DNA of 28,286 nt from Alistipes sp. (GTDB lineage Bacteria > Bacteroidota > Bacteroidia > Bacteroidales > Rikenellaceae): assembly GCA_020026415.1 (NCBI GenBank), contig JAHHQL010000022.1, forward strand, positions 1-28,286, written 5' to 3'. The position numbers and the translations under genes were made by a program. The notes under the pieces are model-generated. The model was given only the letters and a program-made list of their open reading frames with translations. It searched no databases and was not told the DNA's origin. Below, piece after piece: positions 8,436-17,982 of this stretch; positions within the stretch are counted from its first letter, which is position 1; every line of letters starts with the position of its first letter.

Positions 8436-11003
8436 TTATCGGCGCAAAATCCGGCGCAACAGATCACCGCCCGGAGCGAGCAATGCTGTACCACCGACCA
8501 CCAATGCCCAATCCTTCGCGGAAAGTGCCACCGTGCGGAAGACCTCACCGCCCCACTCCACGATAAAGAACTGCCCGACGGCAATCAGCAACAGAATCAT
8601 AAAAAATTCACGATGTCCCGCAAGATGTCTGAAGGTCGAGTGATGCGTGGCAAAGGCCTTGGCATTGAACATATTCCAGAATTGGAAGAAGACGAAGGTC
8701 GTGAAGAACAGCGTCAGCGCACGATCGCTCAATCCCTCTTCGGAGGCTGTCCACCCGAAGAGCATACCGAGCAAAACACCGACCATCACCATCCCGCCAA
8801 AGAAAATCGTCCATGCCATCTCGCGCGAGATGATGAACGCCTTGCGCGAACGGGGACGATCCCGCATCACCTCCTCCAAGGGCGGCAGCGAAGCCATCGC
8901 CATGGCGGCAAACGTATCCATAATGATGTTCACCCACAGGATCTGCACCACCGTAAGCGGCATATCGGTATCAAACAACGTACCCACCAAGCAGACCATG
9001 ATGGCCACGAAATTGACGGTCAGCTGGAACAGAACGAACCGCTGAATGTTGCGGTACAGCGAACGCCCCCACATCACCGCCGTCACAATCGACGAGAATG
9101 AATCGTCGAGCAGCGTGATGTCGCTGGCATCCTTTGCCACCGAGGTTCCCGAACCCATCGAAAGCCCCACATTGGCGAAATTCAACGCAGGCGCATCGTT
9201 CGTGCCGTCACCCGTCACGGCGACCACCTCTCCGCGCTGCTGCAACAGACGCACCAGACGCTGCTTGTCCATGGGACGCGCACGCGAAAGGATCTTCAGA
9301 TCGCCGATGCGCTCCAACAACTCCTCGTCGCTCGCCTCGGCAAACTCCACACCCGTCATGGCGTTGCGCTCCGTGTCGCGCCTGTCATCCCACAGACCGA
9401 TCTGACGCGCGATCTCGCGTGCCGTGACCATCGTGTCGCCCGTGACGATCTTGATCGCAATTCCTGCCGACAGCGTTTCGGCCACCGCCGACGGAACCTC
9501 CTCGCGCACGGGATCGGCAATCGCAGCCAGTGCCGCCATTTTCATCGTGGCATCGACAATCGCCTCGGCACAATCCGTACGATCGGTGATACACCACGCA
9601 ACCGCCAACGTGCGCATGGCGTGACGCTGAAACTCCACCGCATCGCGTTCGACTTGACGGCGTGTCTCTTCATCACACATCCGTGCCACGATTTCGGGTG
9701 CACCCTTCACGGTCAGCACCTGACGTCCGTGCTCCCCACAACGGAAAATCGTCGCCATATATTTACGCTCGGTCGAAAAGGTCAGTCGATCGACAATCTC
9801 CGCCCCCTCGCGCAGTTTTTCGTAATCTTCGCCCTTCTTTTTGAGCCACGAGAGCAACGCACCCTCGGTCGGATTGCCCAACGTATCGCCCTCCTCAGAA
9901 AGAAACGCCGTGGAATTGACCGCCAACTGCTCGCCAAACTCCCGAAGCGAAAGCGTATCGTAACGCACCAACTCCTGCACCGTCATGCGGTTTTCGGTGA
10001 GCGTACCCGTCTTGTCGGTACAGATGACCGTCACGGCACCCATCGTTTCGCAGGCGTGCATCTTGCGCACCAAGTTGTTGGTTTTCAACATACGGCGCAT
10101 CGACATCGCCAGAGAAATGGTGATGCTCATCGGCAACCCTTCGGGTACGGCCATCACGATGATCGCCAGCGAGATCATCGTCACACGCAACATCTGTTGC
10201 AGGATCTCGAACCACGGACGCGACAGAAGATCGCCCCAAAAGAGTGATTTGAACATCATCACGCAGAAGATCGTCACCGCCACGCCGATTCCGACCCGTC
10301 CGACCACCTTCGCCAGACGGTTCAACTGCCGATCGAGCGGTGTCGGCTCGTCATTGCGCACCGTGGCCTGCTCCGTGACGCGCCCCGCCTCGCTGTGATC
10401 GCCCACCGCCGTCACCACCATGCGGGCATAACCGTCCAAAAGGGTCGTACCGCGCAGGAGCATGTTCGAGGGATAGGTCGCTTCGGGATCCAGACTGGTT
10501 TCGTCGGCCGTTTTGTCGGTCTGCGACTCGCCCGTGAGGGTCGATTCATTGACCTTGACCTGCACCGCCTCGACCAGCACACCGTCGGCAGGCACCACAT
10601 CGCCCGTCTCGACAATGACCACATCGCCCCATACGATGTCGCGGCGCGGGACGGAACGGATCACCCCCTCACGCACCACCTTCACCTCCACATCGTCATT
10701 GACCTGATTCAGCGACCGAAACTTGCGCTCGGCATCCCACTCGAACCAGAAACTGACGCTTGTTGCCAGAATAATGGCACAAATAATGCCGATCGACTCC
10801 GTGAAATCGCCATGCACCGCCCCCACCGACAACGACACAACGGCGGCAACGAGCAGAATACGAATGATCGGATCACGAAATTTCTCCGCAAAGAGTTTCC
10901 ATGCGCCATGTTCCTCCTGCGGGGTGATGATGTTTTCGCCGTAACGGCTGCGATTTTCTTCGACCTCCTTCGGGGAAAGGCCTTGGGGATTATAAGAGAT
11001 CAT
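8436..11003 (-). CDS. P2B-type calcium-translocating P-type ATPase
   Basis: ATP-driven cation exporter, most likely Ca2+. The 855 residues show an N-terminal cation-ATPase domain, TGES (157-160) in the actuator, PEGLP (287-291) in membrane helix M4, the phosphorylation site DKTGT (D330), KGAPE in the nucleotide domain, and the hinge TGDGTNDAPAL (597-607). The M6 sequence WVNIIMDT (N692, D696) resembles plasma-membrane P2B pumps rather than the SERCA NLVTDG pattern, which suggests one Ca2+ per cycle; this is an inference from family motifs. Its start codon overlaps the rodA stop (ATGA), so it is the last, translationally coupled gene of the mreBCD-mrdA-rodA operon. No C-terminal calmodulin-type extension is present. 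Confidence 0.92.
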   Translation of the reverse strand: MISYNPQGLSPKEVEENRSRYGENIITPQEEHGAWKLFAEKFRDPIIRILLVAAVVSLSVGAVHGDFTESIGIICAIILATSVSFWFEWDAERKFRSLNQVNDDVEVKVVREGVIRSVPRRDIVWGDVVIVETGDVVPADGVLVEAVQVKVNESTLTGESQTDKTADETSLDPEATYPSNMLLRGTTLLDGYARMVVTAVGDHSEAGRVTEQATVRNDEPTPLDRQLNRLAKVVGRVGIGVAVTIFCVMMFKSLFWGDLLSRPWFEILQQMLRVTMISLAIIVMAVPEGLPMSITISLAMSMRRMLKTNNLVRKMHACETMGAVTVICTDKTGTLTENRMTVQELVRYDTLSLREFGEQLAVNSTAFLSEEGDTLGNPTEGALLSWLKKKGEDYEKLREGAEIVDRLTFSTERKYMATIFRCGEHGRQVLTVKGAPEIVARMCDEETRRQVERDAVEFQRHAMRTLAVAWCITDRTDCAEAIVDATMKMAALAAIADPVREEVPSAVAETLSAGIAIKIVTGDTMVTAREIARQIGLWDDRRDTERNAMTGVEFAEASDEELLERIGDLKILSRARPMDKQRLVRLLQQRGEVVAVTGDGTNDAPALNFANVGLSMGSGTSVAKDASDITLLDDSFSSIVTAVMWGRSLYRNIQRFVLFQLTVNFVAIMVCLVGTLFDTDMPLTVVQILWVNIIMDTFAAMAMASLPPLEEVMRDRPRSRKAFIISREMAWTIFFGGMVMVGVLLGMLFGWTASEEGLSDRALTLFFTTFVFFQFWNMFNAKAFATHHSTFRHLAGHREFFMILLLIAVGQFFIVEWGGEVFRTVALSAKDWALVVGGTALLAPGGDLLRRILRR

Positions 11004-12445
11004 ATTCTATGAAGCGATGAGAATTGACGGGTTGAAGCATCCAGACGGATGGCGATAAAGAGCAGGATGGTGAAGGCGATGAGCGACGAACCACCGTAAC
11101 TCATGAACGGCAACGGAATACCCATCACGGGCATCAGACCGATGGTCATGCCGACGTTCACCATGACGTGGAACAGGAGAATCGAAGCCACGCAGTAACA
11201 GTAAATGCGTCCGAAGGGTTCTTCCTGACGCTCACCCATGTTGATCAGACGGAAAATCAGCGCGGCAAACAAGCCCAACACGACCATCGTACCCACGAAA
11301 CCCCACTCCTCGCCTGCCGTGCAGAAGATGAAGTCGGTATGGTTTTCAGGCACAAATCCGTATTTGATCTGCGTACCCTGCAAGAATCCCTTGCCCCAAA
11401 AACCGCCCGAACCGATGGCGATTTTCGACTGGTTCACGTTATAATCGACACCCAGCGGATCGCTGATAATCCCCAAGAAACTGAGGATTCGGTCACGCTG
11501 GTGCTGTTTCAGGATCGAATTGAAAATATAATCGGTGGTCGGCAGGAAGATCATCATCCCGACAAAAAGGCTCAATACGATGAAGATGTTATTGAGGTTC
11601 TGGCGATAGGCATAAACCACCACCACGACAAGCGACAACAGGGTCACGGTCAAGAGGCATCCGTACAGCGACAGCGCACCGGGCGACACCAATTCCACCC
11701 CGATTTTCGACAGAATGGTCGCCAACGCAATCGACGCCAAGTAGATGACACGCGTTTTCCACTGACCGTTCATCATCGCCTCGGAGAGCGTGCAGACCAG
11801 AATCGAGATGATCAGGAGGGTCATCGGAGACAACAGGAACGAGATGATAAACAGTGCCGCAATCAGCAACACGGGGATGCAGAGCCACTTGTTCAGCCCT
11901 TCACGATAAAGCACGAAAAGGAACGAACCGAGCACGATACCCGAACCCGTATCATTCTGCAAAACGATGATAAACAGCGGAATGCAGATGACCATGGCAA
12001 CCTTGCGGAGGTCACTCACGCGGTCGATTGAGAACGAGTAGGCACTCATCACACGCGCCAAGGCCAATGCCGTGGCGATCTTGGCAAATTCGACGGGCTG
12101 CACCTGAAACGATCCGAACTTGAACCACGCCTTCGCGCCGTTCACCTCGTGCCCGACTAGCAACGCCGCGAGCAGGAGAAAAATACCGCCGATATAGGCG
12201 GGATAGGCAAACATGTGGTAGAAGCGTTCGTCCAACAACAGCACGACCACGCCCACACACCACGCCGCACCGATCCAGATGAGTTGTTTCATATAGAAGT
12301 GCGACATGGAGAACATCGACGTCGATGCCTCGTCGTAGGTTGCCGAGAAGATCGACACCAAACCCACCAGCACGATGGTCACATAGATGCCGACCGTGCC
12401 GAAGTCGATTCCCTCGAAGATGCGGGTGTGACGGCTACTTGTCAT
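11000..12445 (-). CDS. rodA: Rod-shape-determining peptidoglycan polymerase RodA
   Basis: SEDS-family glycosyltransferase that polymerises lipid II with PBP2 in the elongasome. The 481 residues are strongly hydrophobic with about ten membrane helices and include the SEDS C-terminal segment GMTIGLMPVMGIPLPFMSYG. The protein is longer than the roughly 370-residue E. coli RodA; the extra length lies around the middle hydrophobic region (about 200-290), which looks like added membrane helices. Its start overlaps the mrdA end by 11 bp, and its stop overlaps the ATPase start by 4 bp. Pairing with mrdA favours RodA over FtsW. Confidence 0.92.
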   Translation of the reverse strand: MTSSRHTRIFEGIDFGTVGIYVTIVLVGLVSIFSATYDEASTSMFSMSHFYMKQLIWIGAAWCVGVVVLLLDERFYHMFAYPAYIGGIFLLLAALLVGHEVNGAKAWFKFGSFQVQPVEFAKIATALALARVMSAYSFSIDRVSDLRKVAMVICIPLFIIVLQNDTGSGIVLGSFLFVLYREGLNKWLCIPVLLIAALFIISFLLSPMTLLIISILVCTLSEAMMNGQWKTRVIYLASIALATILSKIGVELVSPGALSLYGCLLTVTLLSLVVVVVYAYRQNLNNIFIVLSLFVGMMIFLPTTDYIFNSILKQHQRDRILSFLGIISDPLGVDYNVNQSKIAIGSGGFWGKGFLQGTQIKYGFVPENHTDFIFCTAGEEWGFVGTMVVLGLFAALIFRLINMGERQEEPFGRIYCYCVASILLFHVMVNVGMTIGLMPVMGIPLPFMSYGGSSLIAFTILLFIAIRLDASTRQFSSLHRI

Positions 12446-14264
12446 ATTTCGGATAATAAATTACTTTGTTCTTGACGTATTCCAACATTTCGGGACGGCG
12501 GATCGTGTCCGTCAGATAATACTCCTCCAAAAGCGAAGCGATCGGCAGTGCGATCGACGCACCGAAACCACCGTTCTCGACATAGACCGAGATGGCGATC
12601 TTGGGGTTGTCCTTCGGCGCAAACGACATGAAGGTCGAGTGGTCCATACCGTGGGGGTTCTGCGCCGTACCCGTCTTACCGCAAACGTTCAGACCGGGCA
12701 GTTTGGCACGGGTCGAAGTACCGCCGACATTCACACCGCGCCACATACCTTCGACGATCGGCTCGAAATACTTGGCCTCGACCTTCGTATATTGGCGTTC
12801 GTAAAAACGGCGGTCGATCGAATCGCGCCCCTCGATGTGCTTGATGATGTGCGGGATGTAGTAGTAACCGCGGTTGGCAACGATGCACGCAAGGTTGGCC
12901 AACTGCAAGGGCGTACATCCCAACTCGCCCTGTCCGATCGACAGCGAAAGCACCGTCAGCGAGTTCCACGACTTGTGATAGGCACGATCGTAGAAGGCGC
13001 GGGTCGGCACATAACCCTGTCCCTCGTCCAAGAAATCCGAACCGAGTTTACGCCCGAAACCGAAACTCTCGACATACTCCCTCCACTTGTCGAATCCCTC
13101 CTTGACGCTTCCGTAGCGGGGATTGTCCAGAATATCGCGGAAGACATAGCAGAAATAGGCGTTACACGACGTGGCGACCGCAAAACGCAGATCGAGCGGC
13201 GAGGCATGGTCGTGACAGCGCATCTTCTTGTTACCGTAGGCATAACCGCGACTGCACGAGTGCATGTCCGAGGGATGCAACACGCCCTCCTGCAATCCGA
13301 TCAGACCCTGCACCAGTTTGAAGGTCGATCCCGGAGGATATTTTGCCTTCACGGCACGGTTGAACAACGGATTGCGCCGGTTACGCAGAAGTTTCATATA
13401 GTGATTGCCGCGTTCGCGCCCCAACAACTCGTCGGGATCGTACGACGGCGAAGAGACCATCATCAGGATTTCACCCGTCTGGGGTTCGATCGCCACCGCC
13501 GCCCCCACCTTGCCGCGCATCAGCTCCTCACCGAGGAGTTGCAACTTGGCGTCGATCGTCGAAGTCAGCGCACTGCCCGCCACGGGAAGCGAATCGGCGG
13601 CACCGCCTTGGAATGCACCCTTTAGCGCACCGTGCGTGTCGCGCTCCATGATGCGCACGCCTTTCTTGCCCATCAGTTCCTTTTCGTAGGAGAGTTCCAC
13701 GCCGCTCATGCCCACATAATCGCCCGGACTGTAAACCGGATTGCGCTTGATCATATCGCGGTTCACCTCGCCGACATAGCCCAGCAGGTTGCCGCCGATC
13801 TTACGCGGATATTCGCGCATCGTACGATCCACGGTGTAGAATCCGGCAAAGTTGCACTCGTCCAGACGCATCTTCTCCTCCTGCAACACATAACTGGCCA
13901 GAAGATGCGGGGCACGCGGCCGTTGTGCGGTTTTCTTCAGTTCGCGACGCACCTTTTCGATCGACAAACCCGTCACGGCACACAGACGCGCCGTGTCGAA
14001 TCCGTCTTTGTCCATGTCGTGACGCACGACCATCAGATCGTAACACGGACGGCTCTGTACCAAGTATTCGCGGTTGCGGTCGAAGACCTCTCCGCGCGGA
14101 GGATACAGCACGATGGGTCGCTGGGCGTTCCGGTTGGCCTGCTCCACATAGCGATCGTCCATGAGTTGCAGGTAGAACAGACGCCCTACCAGAAGCGAAA
14201 AAATCAGAAGCACCACGCACTGCAACGTGCGTTTGCGTGCGAATCCTTCGATGCTGTCAATCAT
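12435..14264 (-). CDS. mrdA: Penicillin-binding protein 2 (MrdA), elongasome transpeptidase
   Basis: Monofunctional class B PBP that cross-links peptidoglycan made by RodA. The 609 residues have one N-terminal membrane anchor (about 13-35), the pedestal domain beginning at PPRGEVFDRN, and a transpeptidase domain with all three active-site motifs: STFK (S313-K316), SCN (366-368) and KTGT (530-533). It begins at the TAATG overlap with mreD and overlaps rodA at its end, so the four genes mreD-mrdA-rodA-ATPase are tightly coupled. Confidence 0.95.
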   Translation of the reverse strand: MIDSIEGFARKRTLQCVVLLIFSLLVGRLFYLQLMDDRYVEQANRNAQRPIVLYPPRGEVFDRNREYLVQSRPCYDLMVVRHDMDKDGFDTARLCAVTGLSIEKVRRELKKTAQRPRAPHLLASYVLQEEKMRLDECNFAGFYTVDRTMREYPRKIGGNLLGYVGEVNRDMIKRNPVYSPGDYVGMSGVELSYEKELMGKKGVRIMERDTHGALKGAFQGGAADSLPVAGSALTSTIDAKLQLLGEELMRGKVGAAVAIEPQTGEILMMVSSPSYDPDELLGRERGNHYMKLLRNRRNPLFNRAVKAKYPPGSTFKLVQGLIGLQEGVLHPSDMHSCSRGYAYGNKKMRCHDHASPLDLRFAVATSCNAYFCYVFRDILDNPRYGSVKEGFDKWREYVESFGFGRKLGSDFLDEGQGYVPTRAFYDRAYHKSWNSLTVLSLSIGQGELGCTPLQLANLACIVANRGYYYIPHIIKHIEGRDSIDRRFYERQYTKVEAKYFEPIVEGMWRGVNVGGTSTRAKLPGLNVCGKTGTAQNPHGMDHSTFMSFAPKDNPKIAISVYVENGGFGASIALPIASLLEEYYLTDTIRRPEMLEYVKNKVIYYPKYDK

Positions 14265-14776
14265 TATCTTGAGGAATTAGCCGTGAAGACACGGGCAATC
14301 AACCACACGAAACCGACACTCACCACCGTACTGACAACCCATCTGAGAAGCGTGTGCATCAGGAAAGTCATCGACAACGCCTCGAACAGGAAGAACAACA
14401 GGTGATGTGCCGCAACGCCGATCACCAGATATTCCGTAAAGTTATGCACGCCGAACCGTTCGGGCGAGGGAATGCCGCCTTCACGCGCATCCTCGCGGTT
14501 GCAGAACACGCCGACCAGCCGCTGGCGGAAGAAAGCCAGAGGAAGAACCGAAAGGGTATTCAGTCCCGCAATACCCATCACCCAGTCCATCGTGACACCT
14601 GTCAGAAGACCCAGTGCGAGCATCGCCCACGCGGGGGTGTCGATCGGCAACAGCAACACGAAGGCGATGTATATCAACGGATTCAGACAGGAACTGATCA
14701 GCAGGTTGTCGAACAGGAACATCTGCAACAGCACAACCGCCGCAAAAAGCAGTGCATAGGGTAAAATCCGGTACAT
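14264..14776 (-). CDS. mreD: Rod-shape-determining protein MreD
   Basis: Integral membrane partner of MreC in the elongasome. The 170 residues are mostly hydrophobic with about five to six helices. The N-terminal pattern MYRILPYALLFAAVVLLQ followed by LFDNLLIS, and the position between mreC and mrdA, identify it; MreD sequences are otherwise poorly conserved. It starts 6 bp after mreC and its stop shares one base with the mrdA start. Confidence 0.88.
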   Translation of the reverse strand: MYRILPYALLFAAVVLLQMFLFDNLLISSCLNPLIYIAFVLLLPIDTPAWAMLALGLLTGVTMDWVMGIAGLNTLSVLPLAFFRQRLVGVFCNREDAREGGIPSPERFGVHNFTEYLVIGVAAHHLLFFLFEALSMTFLMHTLLRWVVSTVVSVGFVWLIARVFTANSSR

Positions 14777-14782
14777 TTGAGT

Positions 14783-15637
14783 TTAGTTCTTGTAATAAAA
14801 ATCAATTTTCCTGCTTCGCTTGAGCGAGTCGATTTCCCGCTGATCAATGCGTTCGATCAACAGCAGATCGGTCAGCGAGGAGAAAGGAGCCGCCAGACGC
14901 ACCCGGGCTGTATATTGCGTACCCGTCTCGTTGAGTTCGACCGATTCGATGGTACCGATCGGCACATCCGAAAAGGAGATCTCCAGACCTGCCGTCACCA
15001 CCTCCTGTCCCACTTCCGGGAAAGCATATTTAGACAACTCCGACATGGTCACCACTTCGGGATCGCATCCGTCCCATGTGATCGAACCGAGGCTGTTGTT
15101 GTGCTTGAGTTTGCCGCTCAACTTCATCGAGGTATTGAGCACCGACACCGCCACGGCATAGTCGTCCGTACAATCGGCGACATAACCCACCAGCGCACCC
15201 GATGGCGAGACGAGCGTCATGTTGTCGGTCACGCCTTCCTTTCGACCGCAGTTCAGCACGATAAGATTCTGACGACGGTTCACCGTATTGGAGATGACCG
15301 TGGCGTGCATCACGCGGAATTTCGACTGACTCGCGGGATCGACATAAATACCCATACGCACCGAGTCGGCCAGATGGATGTGTTCGTAGCCCGCCAATCG
15401 TTCGCTCAGACGCGCCACATGATCGAGCAACTCGTCATTGACCTGCCTGAGGTGGAAGTACCCGCGCACACCGGCCATCATGCCGTGCACACCGCCCACC
15501 ATGCTGTTGGCACGGGTCAGCAACCGCGCCTGCGTGTAGTGGGTGGAATGGGCGTAGTAGTTGATCGCGAGGATCTCAAGCACCACAAAAAACACAAAGA
15601 CATAGATGGTGCGTATGAACTCAATCAGTTTATGCAA
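14783..15637 (-). CDS. mreC: Rod-shape-determining protein MreC
   Basis: Bitopic periplasmic scaffold that activates PBP2-RodA. The 284 residues have an N-terminal membrane helix (about 7-28), a short coiled-coil stretch around LLDHVARLSERLAGYE, and the beta-rich MreC core with NRRQNLIVLNCGRKEGVTDNM and VVTAGLE. It is separated from mreB by a 122-bp gap containing two strong hairpins, while the downstream genes are nearly contiguous. Confidence 0.93.
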   Translation of the reverse strand: MHKLIEFIRTIYVFVFFVVLEILAINYYAHSTHYTQARLLTRANSMVGGVHGMMAGVRGYFHLRQVNDELLDHVARLSERLAGYEHIHLADSVRMGIYVDPASQSKFRVMHATVISNTVNRRQNLIVLNCGRKEGVTDNMTLVSPSGALVGYVADCTDDYAVAVSVLNTSMKLSGKLKHNNSLGSITWDGCDPEVVTMSELSKYAFPEVGQEVVTAGLEISFSDVPIGTIESVELNETGTQYTARVRLAAPFSSLTDLLLIERIDQREIDSLKRSRKIDFYYKN

Positions 15638-15654
15638 AGTGGTTCAATTATTAA

Positions 15655-15717
15655 GATTGCGGACACGAAGCCCGCAATCGAATCACAAAATATCACTCCG
15701 ATCCTCTTCGGATCGGA
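15655..15717 (-). promoter_or_regulatory. Two hairpins between mreB and mreC
   Basis: GATTGCGG/CCGCAATC (15655-15662 with 15672-15679) and TCCGATCC/GGATCGGA (15697-15704 with 15710-15717) are perfect 8-bp stems. Only weak T-rich tails follow on the minus strand, so they may be leaky terminators, processing or stability elements rather than full terminators. Confidence 0.5.
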
Positions 15718-15759
15718 AGCCTTGTAACGCCTGTCCTTCAAACGGAATCCCCCGCCCGA

Positions 15760-16779
15760 TTATTTCATCAGGAACGAGAAACCGTTGATATTCTTCAGCG
15801 CGACGCCCGTACCACGCGCCACGGCACGCAACGGATCTTCCGCCACATGGAACGGGATACCGGTCTTTTCGTTCAGACGGCGATCCAGACCCTTGATCAG
15901 CGCACCGCCACCGGCCAGATAAATACCGTTCTTGACAATATCGGCATAAAGTTCGGGCGGCATCGAGCCGAGCACCTTCATCAGGGCGGCGTCGATCTTC
16001 GCCAGCGACTTTTCGAGCGCAAAGGCGATCTCACGATAACTCAGCGATACAGTCTGGGGCAACGGGGTCAGGATATTGGGACCCGTCACCACACAATCTT
16101 CCGGCTCTTCCTCAAGCGTCGGACAGGCGGCACCGATCTGACACTTGATCAATTCGGCGGTACGCTCACCGATACGGATGTTGTGCTGCTGACGCACATA
16201 GGTCAGAATGTCGTCCGTAAAGACATCACCTGCCACGTTGATCGACTCCGAACAAACGATACCGCCCAGCGAAATGCAGGCGATTTCGGTCGTACCACCG
16301 CCGATGTCGATGACCATGTTGCCTTCCGGGGCTTCGACATCGAGACCGGCACCCAACGCGGCAGCCATCGGTTCGTAAATCATGTAAACTTCACGTCCGC
16401 CCGCGTGTTCGGCCGAATCGCGCACCGCACGGATCTCGACGTTGGTCGAACCCGACGGGATGCAGATGACCATGCGCAACGAGGGTGCGAACAGACTGCC
16501 CGATGTTTTTACTTTTTTGATCAATCCGCGCAACATCAACTCCGTGGCATTGAAGTCGGCGATCACGCCGTCCTTCAGCGGTCGGATGGTTTTGATGTTG
16601 GGATTGGTTTTCTCGTGCATCTGACGGGCTTCGTGACCGATGGCGACGAGTTTTCCCGAATGGACGTCGAGCGCAACGATCGAAGGTTCATCGACCACCA
16701 CCTTGCCGTTATAGATCACCAACGTGTTGGCCGTACCCAAGTCTATGGCCAACTCCTGAGTCAATGAAAATAATCCCAT
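15760..16779 (-). CDS. mreB: Rod-shape-determining protein MreB (bacterial actin)
   Basis: Actin-like filament protein directing lateral wall synthesis. The 339 residues carry the phosphate-1 motif AIDLGTANTL (11-20), the phosphate-2 motif DIGGGTTEIA, and the adenosine motif LAGGGALIKGLD, with typical MreB length. The N-terminal MGLFSLTQE resembles the amphipathic membrane-binding segment. First gene of the operon mreB-mreC-mreD-mrdA-rodA-ATPase. A TACCTTTG promoter element lies about 97 bp upstream, divergent from gpsA. Confidence 0.97.
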   Translation of the reverse strand: MGLFSLTQELAIDLGTANTLVIYNGKVVVDEPSIVALDVHSGKLVAIGHEARQMHEKTNPNIKTIRPLKDGVIADFNATELMLRGLIKKVKTSGSLFAPSLRMVICIPSGSTNVEIRAVRDSAEHAGGREVYMIYEPMAAALGAGLDVEAPEGNMVIDIGGGTTEIACISLGGIVCSESINVAGDVFTDDILTYVRQQHNIRIGERTAELIKCQIGAACPTLEEEPEDCVVTGPNILTPLPQTVSLSYREIAFALEKSLAKIDAALMKVLGSMPPELYADIVKNGIYLAGGGALIKGLDRRLNEKTGIPFHVAEDPLRAVARGTGVALKNINGFSFLMK

Positions 16780-16875
16780 ATTGTTTTCCCTACCTTATAA
16801 ATTTTCAAAAGTTTAACAATCTGCATATTACACCAAAAAGATTGAACTTTCGGACACAAAAACAGATCTTAGCAA

Positions 16876-16883
16876 CAAAGGTA
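16876..16883 (-). promoter_or_regulatory. -7 promoter element for mreB operon
   Basis: Minus-strand TACCTTTG fits TAnnTTTG and implies a leader of about 90 nt for mreB. No convincing -33 TTTG at 19-21 bp was seen. Confidence 0.5.
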
Positions 16884-16927
16884 GCAAAAAGCCTTGTATA
16901 TTCGGGACTTTTTTCTGATTTTTTTTG

Positions 16928-16935
16928 TATATTTG
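16928..16935 (+). promoter_or_regulatory. -7 promoter element for gpsA-pgi
   Basis: TATATTTG fits the consensus and ends 22 bp before the gpsA ATG at 16958. The -33 side is only T-rich. This promoter rules out the earlier in-frame ATG at 16925. Confidence 0.55.
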
Positions 16936-16957
16936 TCTTGCGAAAGATTTGACAACT

Positions 16958-17965
16958 ATGGAATACAAAATTGGAAACAACGCCCGTTATGCAGTGATCG
17001 GCTACGGCAGTTGGGCTACGGCCATTGTGAAAATTCTGGCCTCTAACCTCGATCGGGTGGGATGGTACGTCCGCAATCCCGAAGTTCTGGAATCGCTGCA
17101 AACCTCAGGGCGCAATCCCCGATACCTCAACGACGTGGAGTTCGATCCGGAGTGCATCGCGCCGTCGGATGATCTGAACGAGGTCGTCGAAAATGCCGAT
17201 GTGCTGATCATGGCATGCCCCTCGGCCTACCTCAAGAAGTTCCTCGAACCGCTCACCACGTCGCTCAAGGACAAATACATCATCTCGGCCATCAAGGGCA
17301 TCGTCCCCGACGACTATACCACCGTTGTCGAGTACATCCGCGATCACTACGCACTGTCGTTCGACCAGATGGGACTCCTCATCGGCCCCTCTCATGCCGA
17401 GGAGGTTGCCCGCGAACGCCTCACCTATCTGACGATCGTATCGCCGCAGTTGGAGATCGCGCGGACAATGGGCGAAAAATTCCAAACGCCCTACATCCAC
17501 CTGAGTTACTCGACCGACCTCTACGGCATCGAATACGCCTCGATCCTCAAGAATATCTACGCACTGGCAGTGGGGATGGCGGTTGGTCTGGGCTACGGCG
17601 ACAACTTCCTCGCGGTGCTGATCTCGAACAGCGTCAATGAGATGACCCGCTTCTTGCAGGAGAGTTATCCCGACAAGCGCAACACGCTCGTTTCGGCCTA
17701 CTTGGGCGATCTGCTCGTGACGTGCTACTCCACATACAGCCGCAACCGCCGCTTAGGTCTTCTGATCGGTCACGGATGCACGGTCAAAAGCGCACTGAAC
17801 GAAATGACGATGGTTGCCGAAGGTTATTTTGCCGCCGACACCATCCGCCACATCAACACACGGCACAAAATCGACATGCCGATCGCCGAAATGGTCTATA
17901 ACGTACTTTACAAGGATGCCTCGGCACGCAAAAGCATGAAAGAACTCACGACAAAACTGATTTAG
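16958..17965 (+). CDS. gpsA: NAD(P)H-dependent glycerol-3-phosphate dehydrogenase
   Basis: Makes sn-glycerol-3-phosphate from dihydroxyacetone phosphate for phospholipid synthesis. The 335 residues show the Rossmann motif VIGYGSWATAI (13-23), the NAIKG-like SAIKG segment, a GPSHAEE motif, and the catalytic lysine region ILKNIYALAVGMAVGLGYGDN-type sequence near residue 200. ATG 16958 was chosen because it immediately precedes the Rossmann strand and follows the promoter; an ATG at 16925 lies upstream of the -7 element. It is co-directional with pgi 17 bp downstream, so the two form a small carbon-metabolism operon. Confidence 0.93.
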   Translation: MEYKIGNNARYAVIGYGSWATAIVKILASNLDRVGWYVRNPEVLESLQTSGRNPRYLNDVEFDPECIAPSDDLNEVVENADVLIMACPSAYLKKFLEPLTTSLKDKYIISAIKGIVPDDYTTVVEYIRDHYALSFDQMGLLIGPSHAEEVARERLTYLTIVSPQLEIARTMGEKFQTPYIHLSYSTDLYGIEYASILKNIYALAVGMAVGLGYGDNFLAVLISNSVNEMTRFLQESYPDKRNTLVSAYLGDLLVTCYSTYSRNRRLGLLIGHGCTVKSALNEMTMVAEGYFAADTIRHINTRHKIDMPIAEMVYNVLYKDASARKSMKELTTKLI

Positions 17966-17982
17966 TTCATAGAAAAACATAC

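Noticed and set aside
14777..15727. A 316-codon plus-strand frame opposite mreC
   Set aside because: It is a shadow of mreC and has no protein-like domain pattern.
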